A stretch of 64,000 nucleotides of DNA, taken from positions 678,961-742,960 of the forward strand of contig NW_006763151.1 of the NCBI RefSeq assembly GCF_000264905.1. Direction: 5' to 3'. Position numbers and translations under genes: made by a program. This document shows, in pieces, positions 37,176-49,930 of this stretch. The DNA comes from Stereum hirsutum FP-91666 SS1. Its lineage: Eukaryota > Basidiomycota > Agaricomycetes > Russulales > Stereaceae. Position 1 is the stretch's first letter. Every line of letters begins with the position of its first letter. The notes under the pieces are model-generated. The model was not told the DNA's origin and searched no databases. It was given only the letters and a program-made list of their open reading frames with translations.

Positions 37176-40100
37176 TCACATCGTCACAGTCGCATACCCA
37201 AAACTCGACCCCTCCAATCCCCTCGCCACCAGCGAGAACTGCTGTGCTGCTTCTCTCGTGCGCTTCACAGATCGAGAACTGAATGACGCAGACGACCGTG
37301 ATTAGTCAGTGGCGAGTCGAATCTAGAGAGACAATGACAAGGACGAAAGGCGTACCTAAATACAGCCTTGACAAACTTCTCCTTCGCGTCCGGCCCCGCT
37401 CTGGACTGCACAAAGTCATTCTACAATTCAATAATAACACATCAATATCCATCCTTACGCTCATAAAGGATATGAGACTCACCGCAAAAAGCACCTCGCC
37501 CATCCATACCCTACTCTCCGCCGGATACTTCGTGACCAACGTCCCCAATAGCTCAATCAAGTTCTGCGTCGCACTCCTAGGCGCCACGCCCGCGAAACCG
37601 GCAAGAATGGCGCGCATGATGGATGGGCCGTGTGTTTGGACGAGGATGGAGCGGGCATCGCCGAGAGTGTCGGAGGCGTGGGTGCGGTTGATGAGTGTGG
37701 TCTGGACGTGGCGTTGTAGGGGTGAGCGAGATTGGTGAGTTTAGGGAGAGGCTTCAAGCATGTGTAAAGGAGAGGGCGGTACGTACGAGGAAGCCAGAAG
37801 CGGCGACCAGCGAGTATCGTTCTTGTAGCGCGAGGGATGTGATGGCGCATCGGACGAGTGCATCGAACACTTCTCCTGGTAGCTGGTAGAACGCCGCTAC
37901 GAAGTGATGTGCGGCCTGATGTAGAATGACAACAGTTGCCGTTAGCGAAGCCACCGATGACAAAATACATAAAGCGTGGGATGCTTACCTTCTCCATACA
38001 CCCAAAGAAGGCCTGCACGATATCTGGATTCTATAGTCTCAAATCAGTTCCACCTCTCACAAACACTCCAAACAATCACCTAAAACAAAAGAAGAAAAAA
38101 GGTAAAACTCACATCTTCCATCCCCCCAATCTGTCCCAACCCAAACATCCCCACCGTAACCTCAACCAACAACCTCACCACATCCCTCACCATCCCCAGC
38201 ACCTCCGCACTCGGCTGCACCTTCAGCGCCTGCGCCCGCGAGCTGATCGAGAACGGCGGCGGCGCGTCGAGCTGGACGATGAGCATGTTTGCCAGGGAAA
38301 GCCACACGGCTGTGAGGTGGCGTTGGGCAGCTCTGCAGACGAGTTCGAGGAGGGGGGCTGGTGGGAGGGAGATCAGGGTCGCGTCGGAGGGGAGGGCGGT
38401 TATTGATTTGAAGAGGTCGCTTATCGCCTGGCACATTCACATCCACCACACAATATCACACGATTAGTGCGATGCGGTGGAACCGGAACAACGGACGAGA
38501 CTCGAACTCACATCGCTCATCGCGGCATCCTCGCACCAAAGATCGACCACGGCCCTGATCGCCTCTACCATTCCCTCCCTGACCTTGACCATTCTCGGAT
38601 CGTCCCTGGCCGACTGCATCCTGTGCGACTCGGCCGCGACGGCAGAGTCGTCTTCGAGTGCGATGATGTCCGTGGTCCGTGTGAGGCCCTTGGAGACGCC
38701 GGTGAGGGCCTGCAGTTGAGAGATGGCGAGGAGGCGGGATTCTTCAGGAAGCTAAAAGGGAGGGCAAGGGTGTTCAACCTTGGTACGACGCCTGTTATGT
38801 GTTACGGGGGAATAATTCGCACCTGTGACGAAGATCTCAAGGCTTCGAACAGCTTCGCCACCACCGGGCTCACGATCGCCTACAATTCCGCAGAAAAAAC
38901 AAATTCAATCCCCAGAATTCGCCCAACCCTCCACCATCCCATCCGGCATCCCATTCACGAAAGACATCAAAAAAAAGAACGTACCTCGACGCTTCCAACC
39001 CCCTCCTCCGGCGGCAACGCCTGCACCACACTCGCAATACTCTGCAACACCTTCGCCCTCTCCGTCTCCGGCAACCCCGTCCCTACACCTCCAGCCAGCT
39101 GCGCATGCAGTTCCCCGAACGCGGCGATGTGCGGCGCGAGCGCGGTGCGGTTCGCGTCGCAGAGATCGCGGAGGGCGTTGGCGGCTTGGAGGGAGAGCGG
39201 GTTGTAGGCTTGGTGTGAGAGGAGGGAGAGGGCGGTGGTTCGATTCGTGGTTGTGGTTGGGTTGGTGATGGTGGTTCGTGAGGAGATGGGTGTGGATGCG
39301 GATGTGGATGCGGTGGGTGAGGAAGGTTGTGGTGGTGGGGAAGATAGAGCAGAGACGACGTAGGAGATTACGGTCATCAGGAGAGGTGAGGACGGCGGGA
39401 GGACGGTGAACCATTGTGCGTATGAGCCTATCGTACGCATCAGAATCAGTTAGGTTCACGAGGTCATGGTGAGTACAACGCGAAAGAGGCACGGCGAGTA
39501 CGACTTGTACTGTAAAAAAGACGAACCAATAAGTCCCAACGTAGTCCTCCTCAACCTCGTATGTCCACTCGTCGGCAACCTCCCCAGCACCTCTGGTCCA
39601 AAAAGACGTTCTAGCGAAGGCTCGCGCTCGTCCTTCGGGACGGCCTCCTCGATGGACATGAGACAATGAAGGGAGGCTTCGATTTCCTGTGTGTGTTTGA
39701 GGTGGGTAGTTGGGTATGTACACGGCAAATCCGAGAATAGTTAGTTCAGGGGAATCAGAAGGACAGACAAAGACAAGGATGCGAGGGGAAGCGAGGGGAA
39801 GCGAAGCGTACCTCCCACATTCCGATCTCAGGCGGTTTCGACAGCCGCTCGACTATATCGTTCACGTAGTACGCGACCATATCTTTCCGGAGGATATAGT
39901 ACCTGAACACAGAACATTAGCATACAACCGCGAATTTACACACAAGTAACGTGTGCGAGATGATGCAGAGGACGGGGGGAAAGGGTGAGAGGAGGGACGC
40001 ACGCATTGATCAACGTATCGCCCACATCCCTTCGATACCTATCACAACGACTAAAGTCAGTCTCCCTACCAAAACGACAGGACAATCCACTTACACTTGG

Positions 40101-43100
40101 AACCTGTCCACCTGGTCTACAAGCGCATCGTACAAGCCGCCAACACGAAGCATCAAGCACCAATGATGAGATGAGATCAGCACGAAGAAATCAGAACGCA
40201 TACATCGACTCAAAAATGCACAAACACCCGAGAAAACGCTAGTGCGGAAAAGGGGAAGAGCCATCTCGTCACAAAAAAGTGTCAGAGGAACGCACCTTTT
40301 GCCCACCCAGCCCCTCCCCTCGGCCACCTCACCTTCTCCCTCAACACACCCACAAGTCTCGCATAAACAGCCCTACTCACGCCCAACATCTCCCTCTCCC
40401 TCTCTTCCTCCTCCGTTCCTCCTCCTCTTCCCTCTCCACCTTCACCTTGATACCCGTACCCACTCCCGAATCCACCCGAACTCTTCCCAAACTCGCGTTT
40501 GAGCAACTCTTCCTCGGAGGACGGCACCGGCACCTCGACGCTCCAGAGCGCCTCCTGGAAGAGATACCAGAACCCGAGCGTACTCTCGCTTTCTTCTTCG
40601 TCTATGCCGTAGTAGCCCGGTGTAGCTGTGAAAGATAGGAGGAGATGAAGGAAGGTTTGCACGAGGGTGGCTTTGGATTTTTGGGGCGTCGTAGGTGGAG
40701 GCGACTTCGACGACGAGGTAGAAGGGAGGTTAGGAGTTAAGGTGGGAAGGGAAAGGGAAGGAGAGATGGAGATAGCAAGCGGATCGAACGCAGGCTCGAC
40801 CACCCGTCTCTCCACAATATTCTCAGCCAGATACTCAGTACTCTGATCTCCCAATCCCACCAACAACCGACACAACGCACTCGCCACCTCTCCCACCTCC
40901 TCCTCATCCTCCTCCATCCCACTTTCTGCCTCCCCTTCCCTCTGCCCTTCACTCCCACTAGCAAGCATCCTCTGCATCCGCTCGACGATCTTAGGTCCCC
41001 ACCGCTCCATCCACACCAGCAGCGGTTCCGTCAACGTACGCGGCGCGGCCCCGTCGGCAAAGATGGAGGAAGAGAGGACGGAGAGGAGCGCTTCGGTGCT
41101 TGGGATGAAGTGGGGAGGGGAGGGCGGGTGCAGGAGTGTGAAGAGGGGTGGGAGGAGGGGGGTTAGGTCGCTGCGATTGCGGTGGAGAGGAGTGGGGGTT
41201 AGTACGAGGGTGGTGTTTGTAAGGGGAAGTGAAGAATTAGTGGGATAACGAAAGGAAGGAGGGAAGAGGAATGAAGGAGGAGTGAGAGAAGAAGATATAG
41301 ATTAGCAAGTCTATCTCAATGATGAAACATACCTAGCAGGCAAAATAACGACCCAAGCCTCAAAACAGCGCATCGCAGCCTGGAACTGCCTCTCCACACC
41401 CACATTTCTAGTCCCCGTGCCCAGATCCATATCCTGCTCAAAGCCCCTTGATTGTGATTGTCGCGTCTGAAAGTCCGAGATCGCGAGCTGGAGTGTCGAG
41501 CCAATGGCTTGTGTGACGAGCGGGACGGCGTCTTGCAGGGTTTGTTGGATTTTCGCTCTGTGAATCGTCGTGAACATGTACGTATCACAAGCGTGAATAT
41601 CAACAAACCACGGCGATGAAGTAAGAGAAGAATAGTATGAGAGGGACCCCAAAAACGCACCTATGTCCAACCAACATCTCCGCCCCACTCATCTCCTGCG
41701 CGACAATCTCCAGAAAATCGAGGATATGTTCCGGCGGGGCACCTCGACCGGAAAGAGAGGTTACGGAGGAAAGGACCCAGTCTGGCCATGCTGATGATGA
41801 GGACGGTGAGGATGAGGGGACGAGTTTTAGTGCGAGGGAGGTTATCTGGATGTGGGGAGATTGGCGTTAGTGGGTATTCGTACGTGGACATGGGAGGAAG
41901 GAAGGAGGTGGAGGGTGCGGTTGACACGGCTGGAAAATAAGTTGCGTGCGGCTTTGCGAGAGCACGAGAAGGTCAAATAGAGATAGCTTGTGAATGGTGT
42001 TCACAGTCCAATGCACCACAGGCATCAACCGGTCGCCAGCCAGCCGATTGGCCTCGGTGTGGACATGGTCACGACGAATGATGTCAGTACAGTGGCACAG
42101 ACCGTTCATGATGCTGGCTCGCTCAAAACCAGAGTTACCGGACTGACTGACTTCAATACAGGAGGTGATGAGACAGTAATATTGCATTTCAGCACGACCG
42201 CAACCCTTGGACTCAAGGGGAGGATTAGAATTTCAGATCGTCCGAAATAATGAACACCCCGGAACCTGTTGGATCGTCCGCCACCGATCCCGTCATCCTG
42301 TGTTTTTGCCTGTCGACGACATACAATTCTTGCCACTAAGTGGCTAGAGGTCATTTGTCGCGACCAGGCCCACATCGAGAGGATTCAGATGGTGGATAGC
42401 AGGTCTATGCCTGGGGTGATGCTAACGCATGTCCGCAGACTTCCTCGTACAGCGCCTGATACGCCACACAGACAGATTTCACTGAGACAGATCGTCTCAA
42501 TACCGTTGGGACAGTCAAACAGCACAAAAATGGAGAGAGAAGAGGACAGATGAAATCGCAACAATAGGGGGACGGGACAAAACAGTGGAAAGTGAAACTT
42601 GAGTGACTCAAATGTACAAAGACACTCACCGCGACAAATAGTTTTCTCAAGATAACCTTACTCCTCCCGCTCACGATACACTTCCCCGTCAAATCCAACA
42701 AAAGCTCCTTCAACTCCAACGTCCGATCCTTCGGGAACGAGTCCCTATATCCCCACAAGCAAAGAGAACATCAGCCTCATTCGCCACATCGCGCCACAAT
42801 GCAACGCAAATGTGCAAGCGCGACACAAAGAGGACGAAGAAGACAAAGAAGATAAACGAAAAAAAGTAGAGAATAAACGCACCAATCCCTAGCAATCTTA
42901 ACCTGCGCCGTATGCGCCCCGAAGAACTGCACGTTCCCGTCCTCGCTCTCCATCAAGAATGGAACGACCAAGCCCCACGCCTCCCATCGCTTCTGCAGCT
43001 CGAACAACTCGTTATTGAGCCGCCGCTGGTCATCTGGGGAGAGCGGATGTGTCGGTGAGGGGATGTATAGTTGTTGGATTAACTGTATTTATTGAGAGCG

Positions 43101-43239
43101 TGTATGGGGAAAGAGATGACTATTAGGCTTGGATGTTGCGAGGGGAGGGGAGGGAAGGGAAGGGAAGGCGGCGGGATCGTACGTTGGCGGCTTGTTGGAT
43201 GTCGGAGGGAGAGAGAACAGGTAGTAGGCTTGAGGACAT
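37176..43239 (-). CDS. Importin-13-like karyopherin (Kap122/TNPO3 group)
   Basis: Large nuclear transport receptor of the importin-beta superfamily. The start ATG at 43,239 begins MSSSLLPVLSPSDIQQAAN. The second exon carries NVQFFGAHTAQVKIARDW, the signature of HEAT repeats 1-2 in importin-13. Further exons give repeated paired helices, with STLGFWYLFQEALWSVE, RRDVGDTLINAYYILR, SPLLMTVISYVVSALS, NALRDLCDANRTALAPHI and, near the end, NDFVQSRAGPDAKEKFVKAVF. A low-complexity Pro/Ser/Glu stretch interrupts the middle (about 40,400-40,950). About 17 exons run down to the TGA at 37,176. Introns are 50-90 bp except one of 784 bp (42,629-41,846), described separately. Cargo cannot be inferred. It could equally be named Pdr6/Kap122-like. 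Confidence 0.85.
41990..42440. repeat. Imperfect inverted repeat inside the long importin intron
   Basis: The minus-strand sequence of about 42,015-42,100 and the plus-strand sequence of about 42,345-42,430 are recognisably related. They share GCCACT, then TCATT(T/C)GTCG(C/T)GACCA, CCACA(T/C)CGAG and ATGCCTG(T/G)GGTG in the same order. This makes two inverted arms of roughly 80-90 bp around a 250-bp centre. The whole lies within the only long intron of the gene (784 bp) and may be an old foldback or MITE-type insertion. Confidence 0.5.
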
Positions 43240-44063
43240 CTTTCTCTCTGTTGTCCTACCGTCGCCGATTTCTCTTCAGACTCGGAGGTGAAGCTGATAT
43301 CAAGTTGTAGTTTGCGCCTGCCGTCATTGTAAGTTATTAGCAAATGTCAGGTTGTAAATCAGCAATAATTCAGCATACTGTATAAGCAGAGTGGTATATG
43401 CACAATCGTACAGAAGCCGAATAGACCAGCGCGAAGAAATACAAACAAGGTGAACAAAGACGACGATAGAGCACAGAAGGGTGAAATTCTGGGATATTGT
43501 AGGATATTGTGGACTTTACGTCACGCCACACGATTCCATTCTTCGGCGGTGTGGCGCTCAGATGTCGCACCGACTTGTCGCAAACTTGCCGTCGACTCGC
43601 ATATGTATATGTAGGTGAGTACTCTGTCTATGTCTAATTTTTGTGTGTTTGCCTGTAGGTATATACGACCCTAGAACTTCATCATCAGCACAGTCGTTTG
43701 TTGCAGTCTGACGACTCCGACATACAATTTACCCACAGTGCTCCGTTTCTGTGATGTTAAGCCAAGGCATGAGACTTACTAGGGTCCCCGACTGAAGGCG
43801 CGTGGGATTTACTAGCACTGTCGACTGCCAGCGACTGCCTTGTGACTGGTCCATATCGGACGAGAACGTTGATACCACCTGCAACATCACTACCGCTGCT
43901 GTGCTGTATGCGAATGGGCGTCTGCGCTATATATGGGTGATGAGTCGAACTCTTATATAGCGCACAAATGGTGTCGATTCTTCCCTCGTCCCCACCGCAA
44001 TCCACCTGTCAACCATCCTACCATAACTCAGTCCGTGTTTGACAGTCGAATATTCGATACTGA
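43240..44063. other. Intergenic region between divergent genes
   Basis: Separates the importin-like gene (-) from the WD40 fusion gene (+), so it should hold both promoters. No ORF of interest was seen. It contains one perfect 11-bp palindrome, listed separately. Confidence 0.5.
43923..43964. repeat. Perfect 11-bp inverted repeat
   Basis: TGCGCTATATA at 43,923-43,933 and its exact complement TATATAGCGCA at 43,954-43,964, separated by 20 bp. It lies about 100 bp upstream of the plus-strand gene start. It could be a dyad binding site with a TATA-like core, or a short hairpin. Confidence 0.7.
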
Positions 44064-46694
44064 ATGGCTTCTAACAAGGCGCGTTGTGTTTGAATGATTT
44101 TCGAGAACGCGCTAACATGAACCGCAGACTGATTTTCGATGGACACCGGATGAGGAAGACTGGCTTCTGATGCGCGTCATCGACGATGCCGGGCAATCCA
44201 AGAAGGACGGAAAGCAGGCCCAGTGGCAAAAATCTATCGTCGCCGTTCCCTTGCCGCCCTCGTCGTAGCAAGGTCGGTGGAGTGGTCGAAACTGGAGAGG
44301 AAATGATGCAGAGATGGAACGAGAATCCCCGGGTACGTGATGCCCACCATCCAGCTCTCATAAATACTGACGATAATCTGCATCTAGAGAATTCGGCGGT
44401 GGATCGGGAACCACCAGGAGAGCGTTCTCAGAAAGCACGTCGAGAACAAACCTCAGAACTTACACAAACGTCTCGCTCCGAAGCGCACCAAGCAAATTCG
44501 ATCTAAGAACGCCCGCGATATGGCGAAGGCTCATCATCCGGAATTGAAAGCGAAGTGGGTAGATCTTCACCAGCAGTTCAAGGACGGCATGATTCCGAAA
44601 TCGGAGATGCTCGCGGAATACAACAAGGCCGTGACCGTTTTGCTTGAAGATGAGCGTTGGAAAACTCATTATACTGCCATGGCGAGTCGTCAGGAGCCGA
44701 CCCAGAAACCCTCGGCCTCGGCCTCGACGGAGACGAACGCATACAGTGTTTTTGCCTTGCCGCACATCGTCCGGTCTATGTACGTTGTTTCCGACGCTCC
44801 TCAAATTTAGCACCACTCTGACGACTACATGGGACAGTCCGTCGTTCTCCATGTCTACGGCGACAGAAGCCAACACTATGCAAGACCAACACAATGAACC
44901 AGAAGCGCACTGGGAGTACGAACGACGAGGCGAATTTGTCGATTCTTATCTTGGAATCCAGCAAGGGGGCCCCAATCTTGGAGAGTCCACCCTCATCCCA
45001 CCTCAGTATGTTCCTTGTTTCGATGTGGCGATGGATGCTTATCTCTCTTCCTTTTTCCTCGTAGCCCTCAACCTGGGCCAGCTCCACGAGACGACGCGGG
45101 AGCCATGCTGATTGACTCTAGATGTCCAGAACCACCGGCGCCCGATGGAGTACTATCCCGAGCCGTTATCGCCTCGCCAGGGCACCCCAGCCAACATCGT
45201 ATGCGCTCCAGCAGACTCCGTTTCACGACGCATCCTTGCAGCCCATCGGAATGGATGTTGATACATCTTGTAACTACCCGAGCTATGTAAGTCACACGAA
45301 CGCGGCATGTCGTTCTTTATCGGAGTTTTCTCTGAATTTTTCTCTCGTGTTCTCCTTCAGTGGCCGTCAAATTATGCAACTACACCTCGTATGTCTTTAT
45401 ATCTTATACAATTATTGGGAGAATGGGCCTGTGTTGACGGACTTCGACTTGAAGGAACCGTCGAAACATTTCAGCTCCATCAAACATTCCCAGACCTCAC
45501 GAACGGACATGCGTACAACGCCATTTCCTCGTCCATGGCTCATTCGCTCGGTATCCATCCTCCTCCTCCAACTCAGCCCTCCTGCGTGCAACCTTCTACA
45601 TATACTGCACCTCCATTGCCTGAAGTGGCCGTCAACTCGTGCGCGGACCAAAACGACCCGCCACATACCATCGTATCTCACATTTCGTCCTCCACCGATA
45701 GCAGCTCTACCTCATCCACCACCGCCGTTGCCACTCCTCGCGATAGGTTCAAAGACTGGTCGCCTGCCGGTGACTGGCATCTGCAGAAAGCGTTCCGTGG
45801 ACATACCGATCTCGTATTCGGCCTTGCATTCTCCCACAATGGGAAACTCCTCGCTTCTGGTTCAAGAGATTGCACACTCAGAGTGTGGAACGTCGAGACC
45901 GGAGAGACCGTTCTTGGTCCACTGAAAGGCCACACTGGCGCGGTTTTCTGTGTTGCATTCTCCCTAGATGACCGACGTATTGTCTCTGGCTCTCTCGATT
46001 GTTCTTTCCGCATTTGGGATGTACAGACAGGCAAACAGCTGCTCGAGTCCGAAGAGCATAAAACACCGGTCTGCTCTGTGGCGTTTTCATCTGATAGCAG
46101 CAGAGTCGCCTTCAGCGACGATGACTTCCACATCTTGATATGGGATGTAGACTCGAAGCGTCGTATTCGCTTGTTAAACCGCCCAGGACATTTTACTTTT
46201 GACCTCCACTTCTCCGCCGATGATAGATTCATCGCAGCGATCGGCAATAATAGCCTCAGCATTTGGGATCTGGACAGTGGAGAATGGGTGCCGACTTCAC
46301 GACAAGCAAGATCTTTCGGCGATCTTGTTTGGTTTGGAGAAAACACACTGTGCATTCGTATTGGTGGGGAGATTCGCCGATGGTTCGATCGAGAGAGGAT
46401 AATACTGGATGGGAATTTAGTCCTTTCACCTGACCGGAAATGTATTGCTGCTGGCATCGAAAGTTTGAATATCTACCTGTACTCACGAGATCCATCTCCC
46501 GAAGAGCTGGCATCAATGGACGATATCGAAGACGATTTCCTTCGATTGTGAGTGTTTTTGACCTCTATTCATTTGCTATAGAAGCCTGATGTTGCATCAA
46601 TGGTATTTTTGTCAGTATACTTGTCGAAGATGACCCGGAAACAGATCCTGAGTCTGATTTCGAGTCAGACTCTCAGTCCGAGTACGACGCATGA
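44064..46694 (+). CDS. WD40-repeat protein with SANT-like/DNA-binding-like N-terminus
   Basis: A proposed single gene of 696 residues, phase-consistent across ten exons: 44064-44078, 44128-44222, 44269-44332, 44388-44779, 44811-45005, 45065-45149, 45242-45286, 45361-45388, 45455-46547, 46616-46694. The first intron needs a GC-AG pair (AAG/GCGCGT). The N-terminal 200 residues hold FRWTPDEEDWLLMRVIDDAG, which is SANT-like, and RIRRWIGNHQESV, resembling the 'KNWFNNH' motif of a common agaricomycete DNA-binding-like family. A Ser/Pro-rich linker follows. Then come WD40 repeats: two canonical (SGSRDCTLRVWNVETGE, SGSLDCSFRIWDVQTGK) and three or more divergent ones. The tail is acidic and serine-rich. 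Two genes (split near 45.0-45.3 kb) remain possible because intron positions there are less certain. Function unknown. Confidence 0.6.
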
Positions 46695-48313
46695 TCTCGA
46701 CGACTACGCCATTCAATAACACGACGAGGGTCTTGCTCAAGAGGAGTAGGCGGGTGTGAAAGGATACGTGTGGAGGAATTGAAGGTATGAGAGTATATCC
46801 CGGACGGGAAGGTGTGGTGTGTGGGCGGGAGGAGGTTGAGGGCGGGGTTGGTCGGTCTTCCACAAGACTGTATGTGCTCTCTTGTTGTTCTCCTTTTGTC
46901 TCTATTTCGTCTTTCGCCCCGTCTTACCTATTCATCGTGTCCGAAACCAATAGACTGATCTTAGGGTACACTTCTTCAAGTTCGTCTGCGCCAACCCCCC
47001 ACATCGAACTACGTACGCTACCTCTTTTGGACACACAGAACGATTCTCCACCATGAGACGGCTTCGAGTACTTTAGTGTCTGCGGTTCTCAGACCACTCT
47101 CAGACATTCTGCTGTAGTTTTCACCCTAACTCTCGGCCGGTGACCTGGTCTCGCATATACCTGGTACCGATTATTTGCATTTCCTGTTTGTTTGGTTTGT
47201 TTTTTCTTCAGACCTCGCCACATCTACATATGTACTCTCGCCACAGTGTAGAGTTGACCGGACATCGCCGGCAGCTCGATTATCTTTCAGCCTTTGTTCC
47301 GTTATATCGTCTCACTTTGTCGCGCTTCTGCTTTTGCTACAACTATCCTTTCTGTCCTTCGGCTTCTCAGTGTGGTTTGTCTGGATGAGTATCCATCATA
47401 TCATCGGGCCCACGCGCGGGAGCATGACGACGGAAGAGCGAGAAGGTGGACTATCCAATTGGACATTGTTAACCCATCATTTTTCCAGGCTACGACATCC
47501 GTTCGCGACTCGGAGAACTCTGGTATAACGACCGTCTACGAAGGCACGAACGTTGACGAAAGGACATTCGAGCAAGGCCAAGGCAGGCAGACCCGACCTT
47601 TTCCGACTTCTTCGTCTTCTCCTTCTCCTTCTCGTTTGTCTCCTTTTCGCGTTCTTCGTCCTTCTTCAGCAGCCACCGATAAAACCCGCTTGCTCGTGTG
47701 CCTATGTGGTTATGTGAGCCTTTTTTTTTGCGTCTTTCTGTTGTATATTGGTTCATGTCCATTTGACCTGAGTATAGTTGTTTTATATTTATTTCCTTAG
47801 ATTGTAATGCGTGCGCCTCGTTTCTCTGATCTGCCGAGGCTGCACTATGGAACAAATATGTGATTCAGCATGAACATGCACACAGCCTGCATCAATGAAC
47901 CAGACGACCAGAAGCCCAGATATCAACTGAGCTCGCGACGAGCCTGGCGAGCCAGCAATGCCAAAAACCTAGGCTGCCTTTTCCCCTTTGTTTCTGGAGC
48001 TTCGGCTTCAACCTTTTTGCCGAGGTTTTCCGTTCAGAGCAGGCCGCCCCGACGTCCTCTTTTTCAACTGCCATTTTTGTGAATCGGATGAATAATCCTT
48101 TCGGAACTCGGTTCCGTCGGGTTCTTCGATGACGTGAGGGTATTGAAGTACTACGCATAATAGGGGCTTTGCGCGATATCTTACCATCTGCTCTCACGTC
48201 CGTTACCAATATTTCTTGCCTCCATTCGCATCGACTAACCCACATATCTTGCACTACTTGACCCCCCAGGATACTCAAGACATCCAATTATCAAACCTCA
48301 GCCGTCAAAACCC
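46695..48313. other. Intergenic region, no gene recognised
   Basis: About 1.6 kb downstream of the WD40 gene and upstream of the MDR oxidoreductase. It contains pyrimidine-rich stretches (about 47,250-47,370 and 47,600-47,760). Open frames up to 168 codons exist, but none has a recognisable motif or a splice pattern. Confidence 0.45.
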
Positions 48314-49842
48314 ATGTCTACCCCAACCGATAACACCTCCTTCATCCTCCCCCGTGCTGGGGGCGGCCTCCAATCCATCTACCGCACCACTCTCATCCCT
48401 GTTCCCACACCCATAGCGCACGAAGTACTCGTCCGCATCCATGCTGTCTCCCTTAACTTTCGGGACCACGCTATGGTTAGCGGTAGATACCCCGCAACAC
48501 TGAAGGAGGATCTTGTGTTGGGGAGCGATGTGGCAGGGGAGGTCGTGAGAGTGGGTGACGGAGTCACGGGGTGGAAGATTGGGGAGCGGGTCAGTGCGGT
48601 TTTTGATCAAGGGCATATCTATGGTCCTGCTCCTCGACATCGTACGTCTCTCTTTTCATTTTGTCTTTCGCACACTTTCGTACATAGGGTGTTATCTGAT
48701 ACTTGTGGAACCACCTCTGTCCACGCTCTGTACATTTGCAATCATTCCTTCCTTCCTTCCGTCTACCTTAGGCCAAGTTCTAGGTGGTCACATCGACGGC
48801 GTCCTCACCCAATATCGCGTCTTCCCCGAGACTGGCCTCGTTCGCATCCCGACGCATCTTAGCTACGAAGAGGCGGCGTGTTGGCCCTGCGCAGGTGTCA
48901 CAGCTTGGAATGCATTGTTTGGTGCGACCAGGCTTGTACCGGGGCAGACGGTGTTGTGTCAAGGGACTGGCGGGGTGTCAATTATGGCGCTTATTTTGGC
49001 GAATGCGGCAGGTGCGAGGGTGAGTTAGTTTTCCCTTCCCCTCCGGAGACTCGAAATCTGTTGAAGGGGTAGTGGCACATTGATAATTTGTGTTGTTTTC
49101 AATTGGGCAGACGATCATCACGTCGAGCTCCGATGAGAAGTTAGAAGTGAGTTGGTTCGTGGCTGGAGTATGTTCCCAAAGGATCTCATCGGATGGTGCC
49201 CCAGCAGCTCGCAAAGAAGCTCGGTGGTACACATACCATCAATTACAAAACACACCCTGATTGGGACAAAGTCGTCCTCGAGGTCTGTAATTTTGTCTAC
49301 CACTACTTTCGTCCATCACACACTCACGCCTTCGTCCTTTCCGTTCTCGTTTGCGCTTGGTGTGGGCTTATACCTAGCTCACAGACGGTGATGGCGCGCA
49401 CCATGTCATCGACAACGTCGGTACCAACGAGATACATAAATCTATGAACTCTGTCGCGAATGGCGGAAGCGTCAACTGTATCGGTTTTCTTGGTGGACAA
49501 CCTAAGGAAACACCTGATATTCCGATGCTTGCGATCCCGAAGGGCGCTATTGTTAGGTACGCATCCTTCTCCTCTTGTTCACCTCCCCTTCCTCTCCCAA
49601 AAAAACACATATCGCCATGGTGAAATGACGCTGACAGTTTCCTGTGGTGTACGTGACATATCGCCAGGGGCATCTACGTCGGGTCAAAGCAACAATTTGA
49701 GGAGTTACTCAAGTTCGTGGAGACGAAGGAACTGAGGCCACATATTCACAAGGTGTTCAAGTTTGAGGATACTGTGAAGGCGATTGAGTATCTTGGCTCG
49801 GGACAGCACTCGGGTAAAATCGTGATCAAAGTCGCAGAGTAA
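48314..49842 (+). CDS. MDR-family NAD(P)-dependent alcohol dehydrogenase/quinone oxidoreductase
   Basis: Medium-chain dehydrogenase/reductase of 345 residues in six phase-consistent exons: 48314-48641, 48772-49019, 49111-49146, 49208-49286, 49385-49556, 49668-49842. The N-terminal GroES-like fold has [14 protein letters not shown] and [15 protein letters not shown]. The Rossmann part has [20 protein letters not shown] with [19 protein letters not shown], then [12 protein letters not shown] and the C-terminal SGKIVIKV. The catalytic zinc cysteine and the structural four-Cys lobe are not seen, so it belongs with the zinc-independent quinone-reductase-like or ADH-like branch. The substrate is unknown. 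It converges on the P450 gene with 88 bp between stop codons, which would suit a joint role but does not prove one. Confidence 0.88.
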
Positions 49843-49930
49843 CTTATAAGTTGAAGGAAGTGAGGATCAGATTAGCGGTGGTGAGGGAGGTATTGTCGAT
49901 TCTGGGATAAATAAATGTAATGTTGTAGAA

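Noticed and set aside
47294..47800. 168-codon plus-strand frame after the WD40 gene
   Set aside because: Pyrimidine-rich DNA giving Ser/Phe/Leu runs; no motif and no start context.
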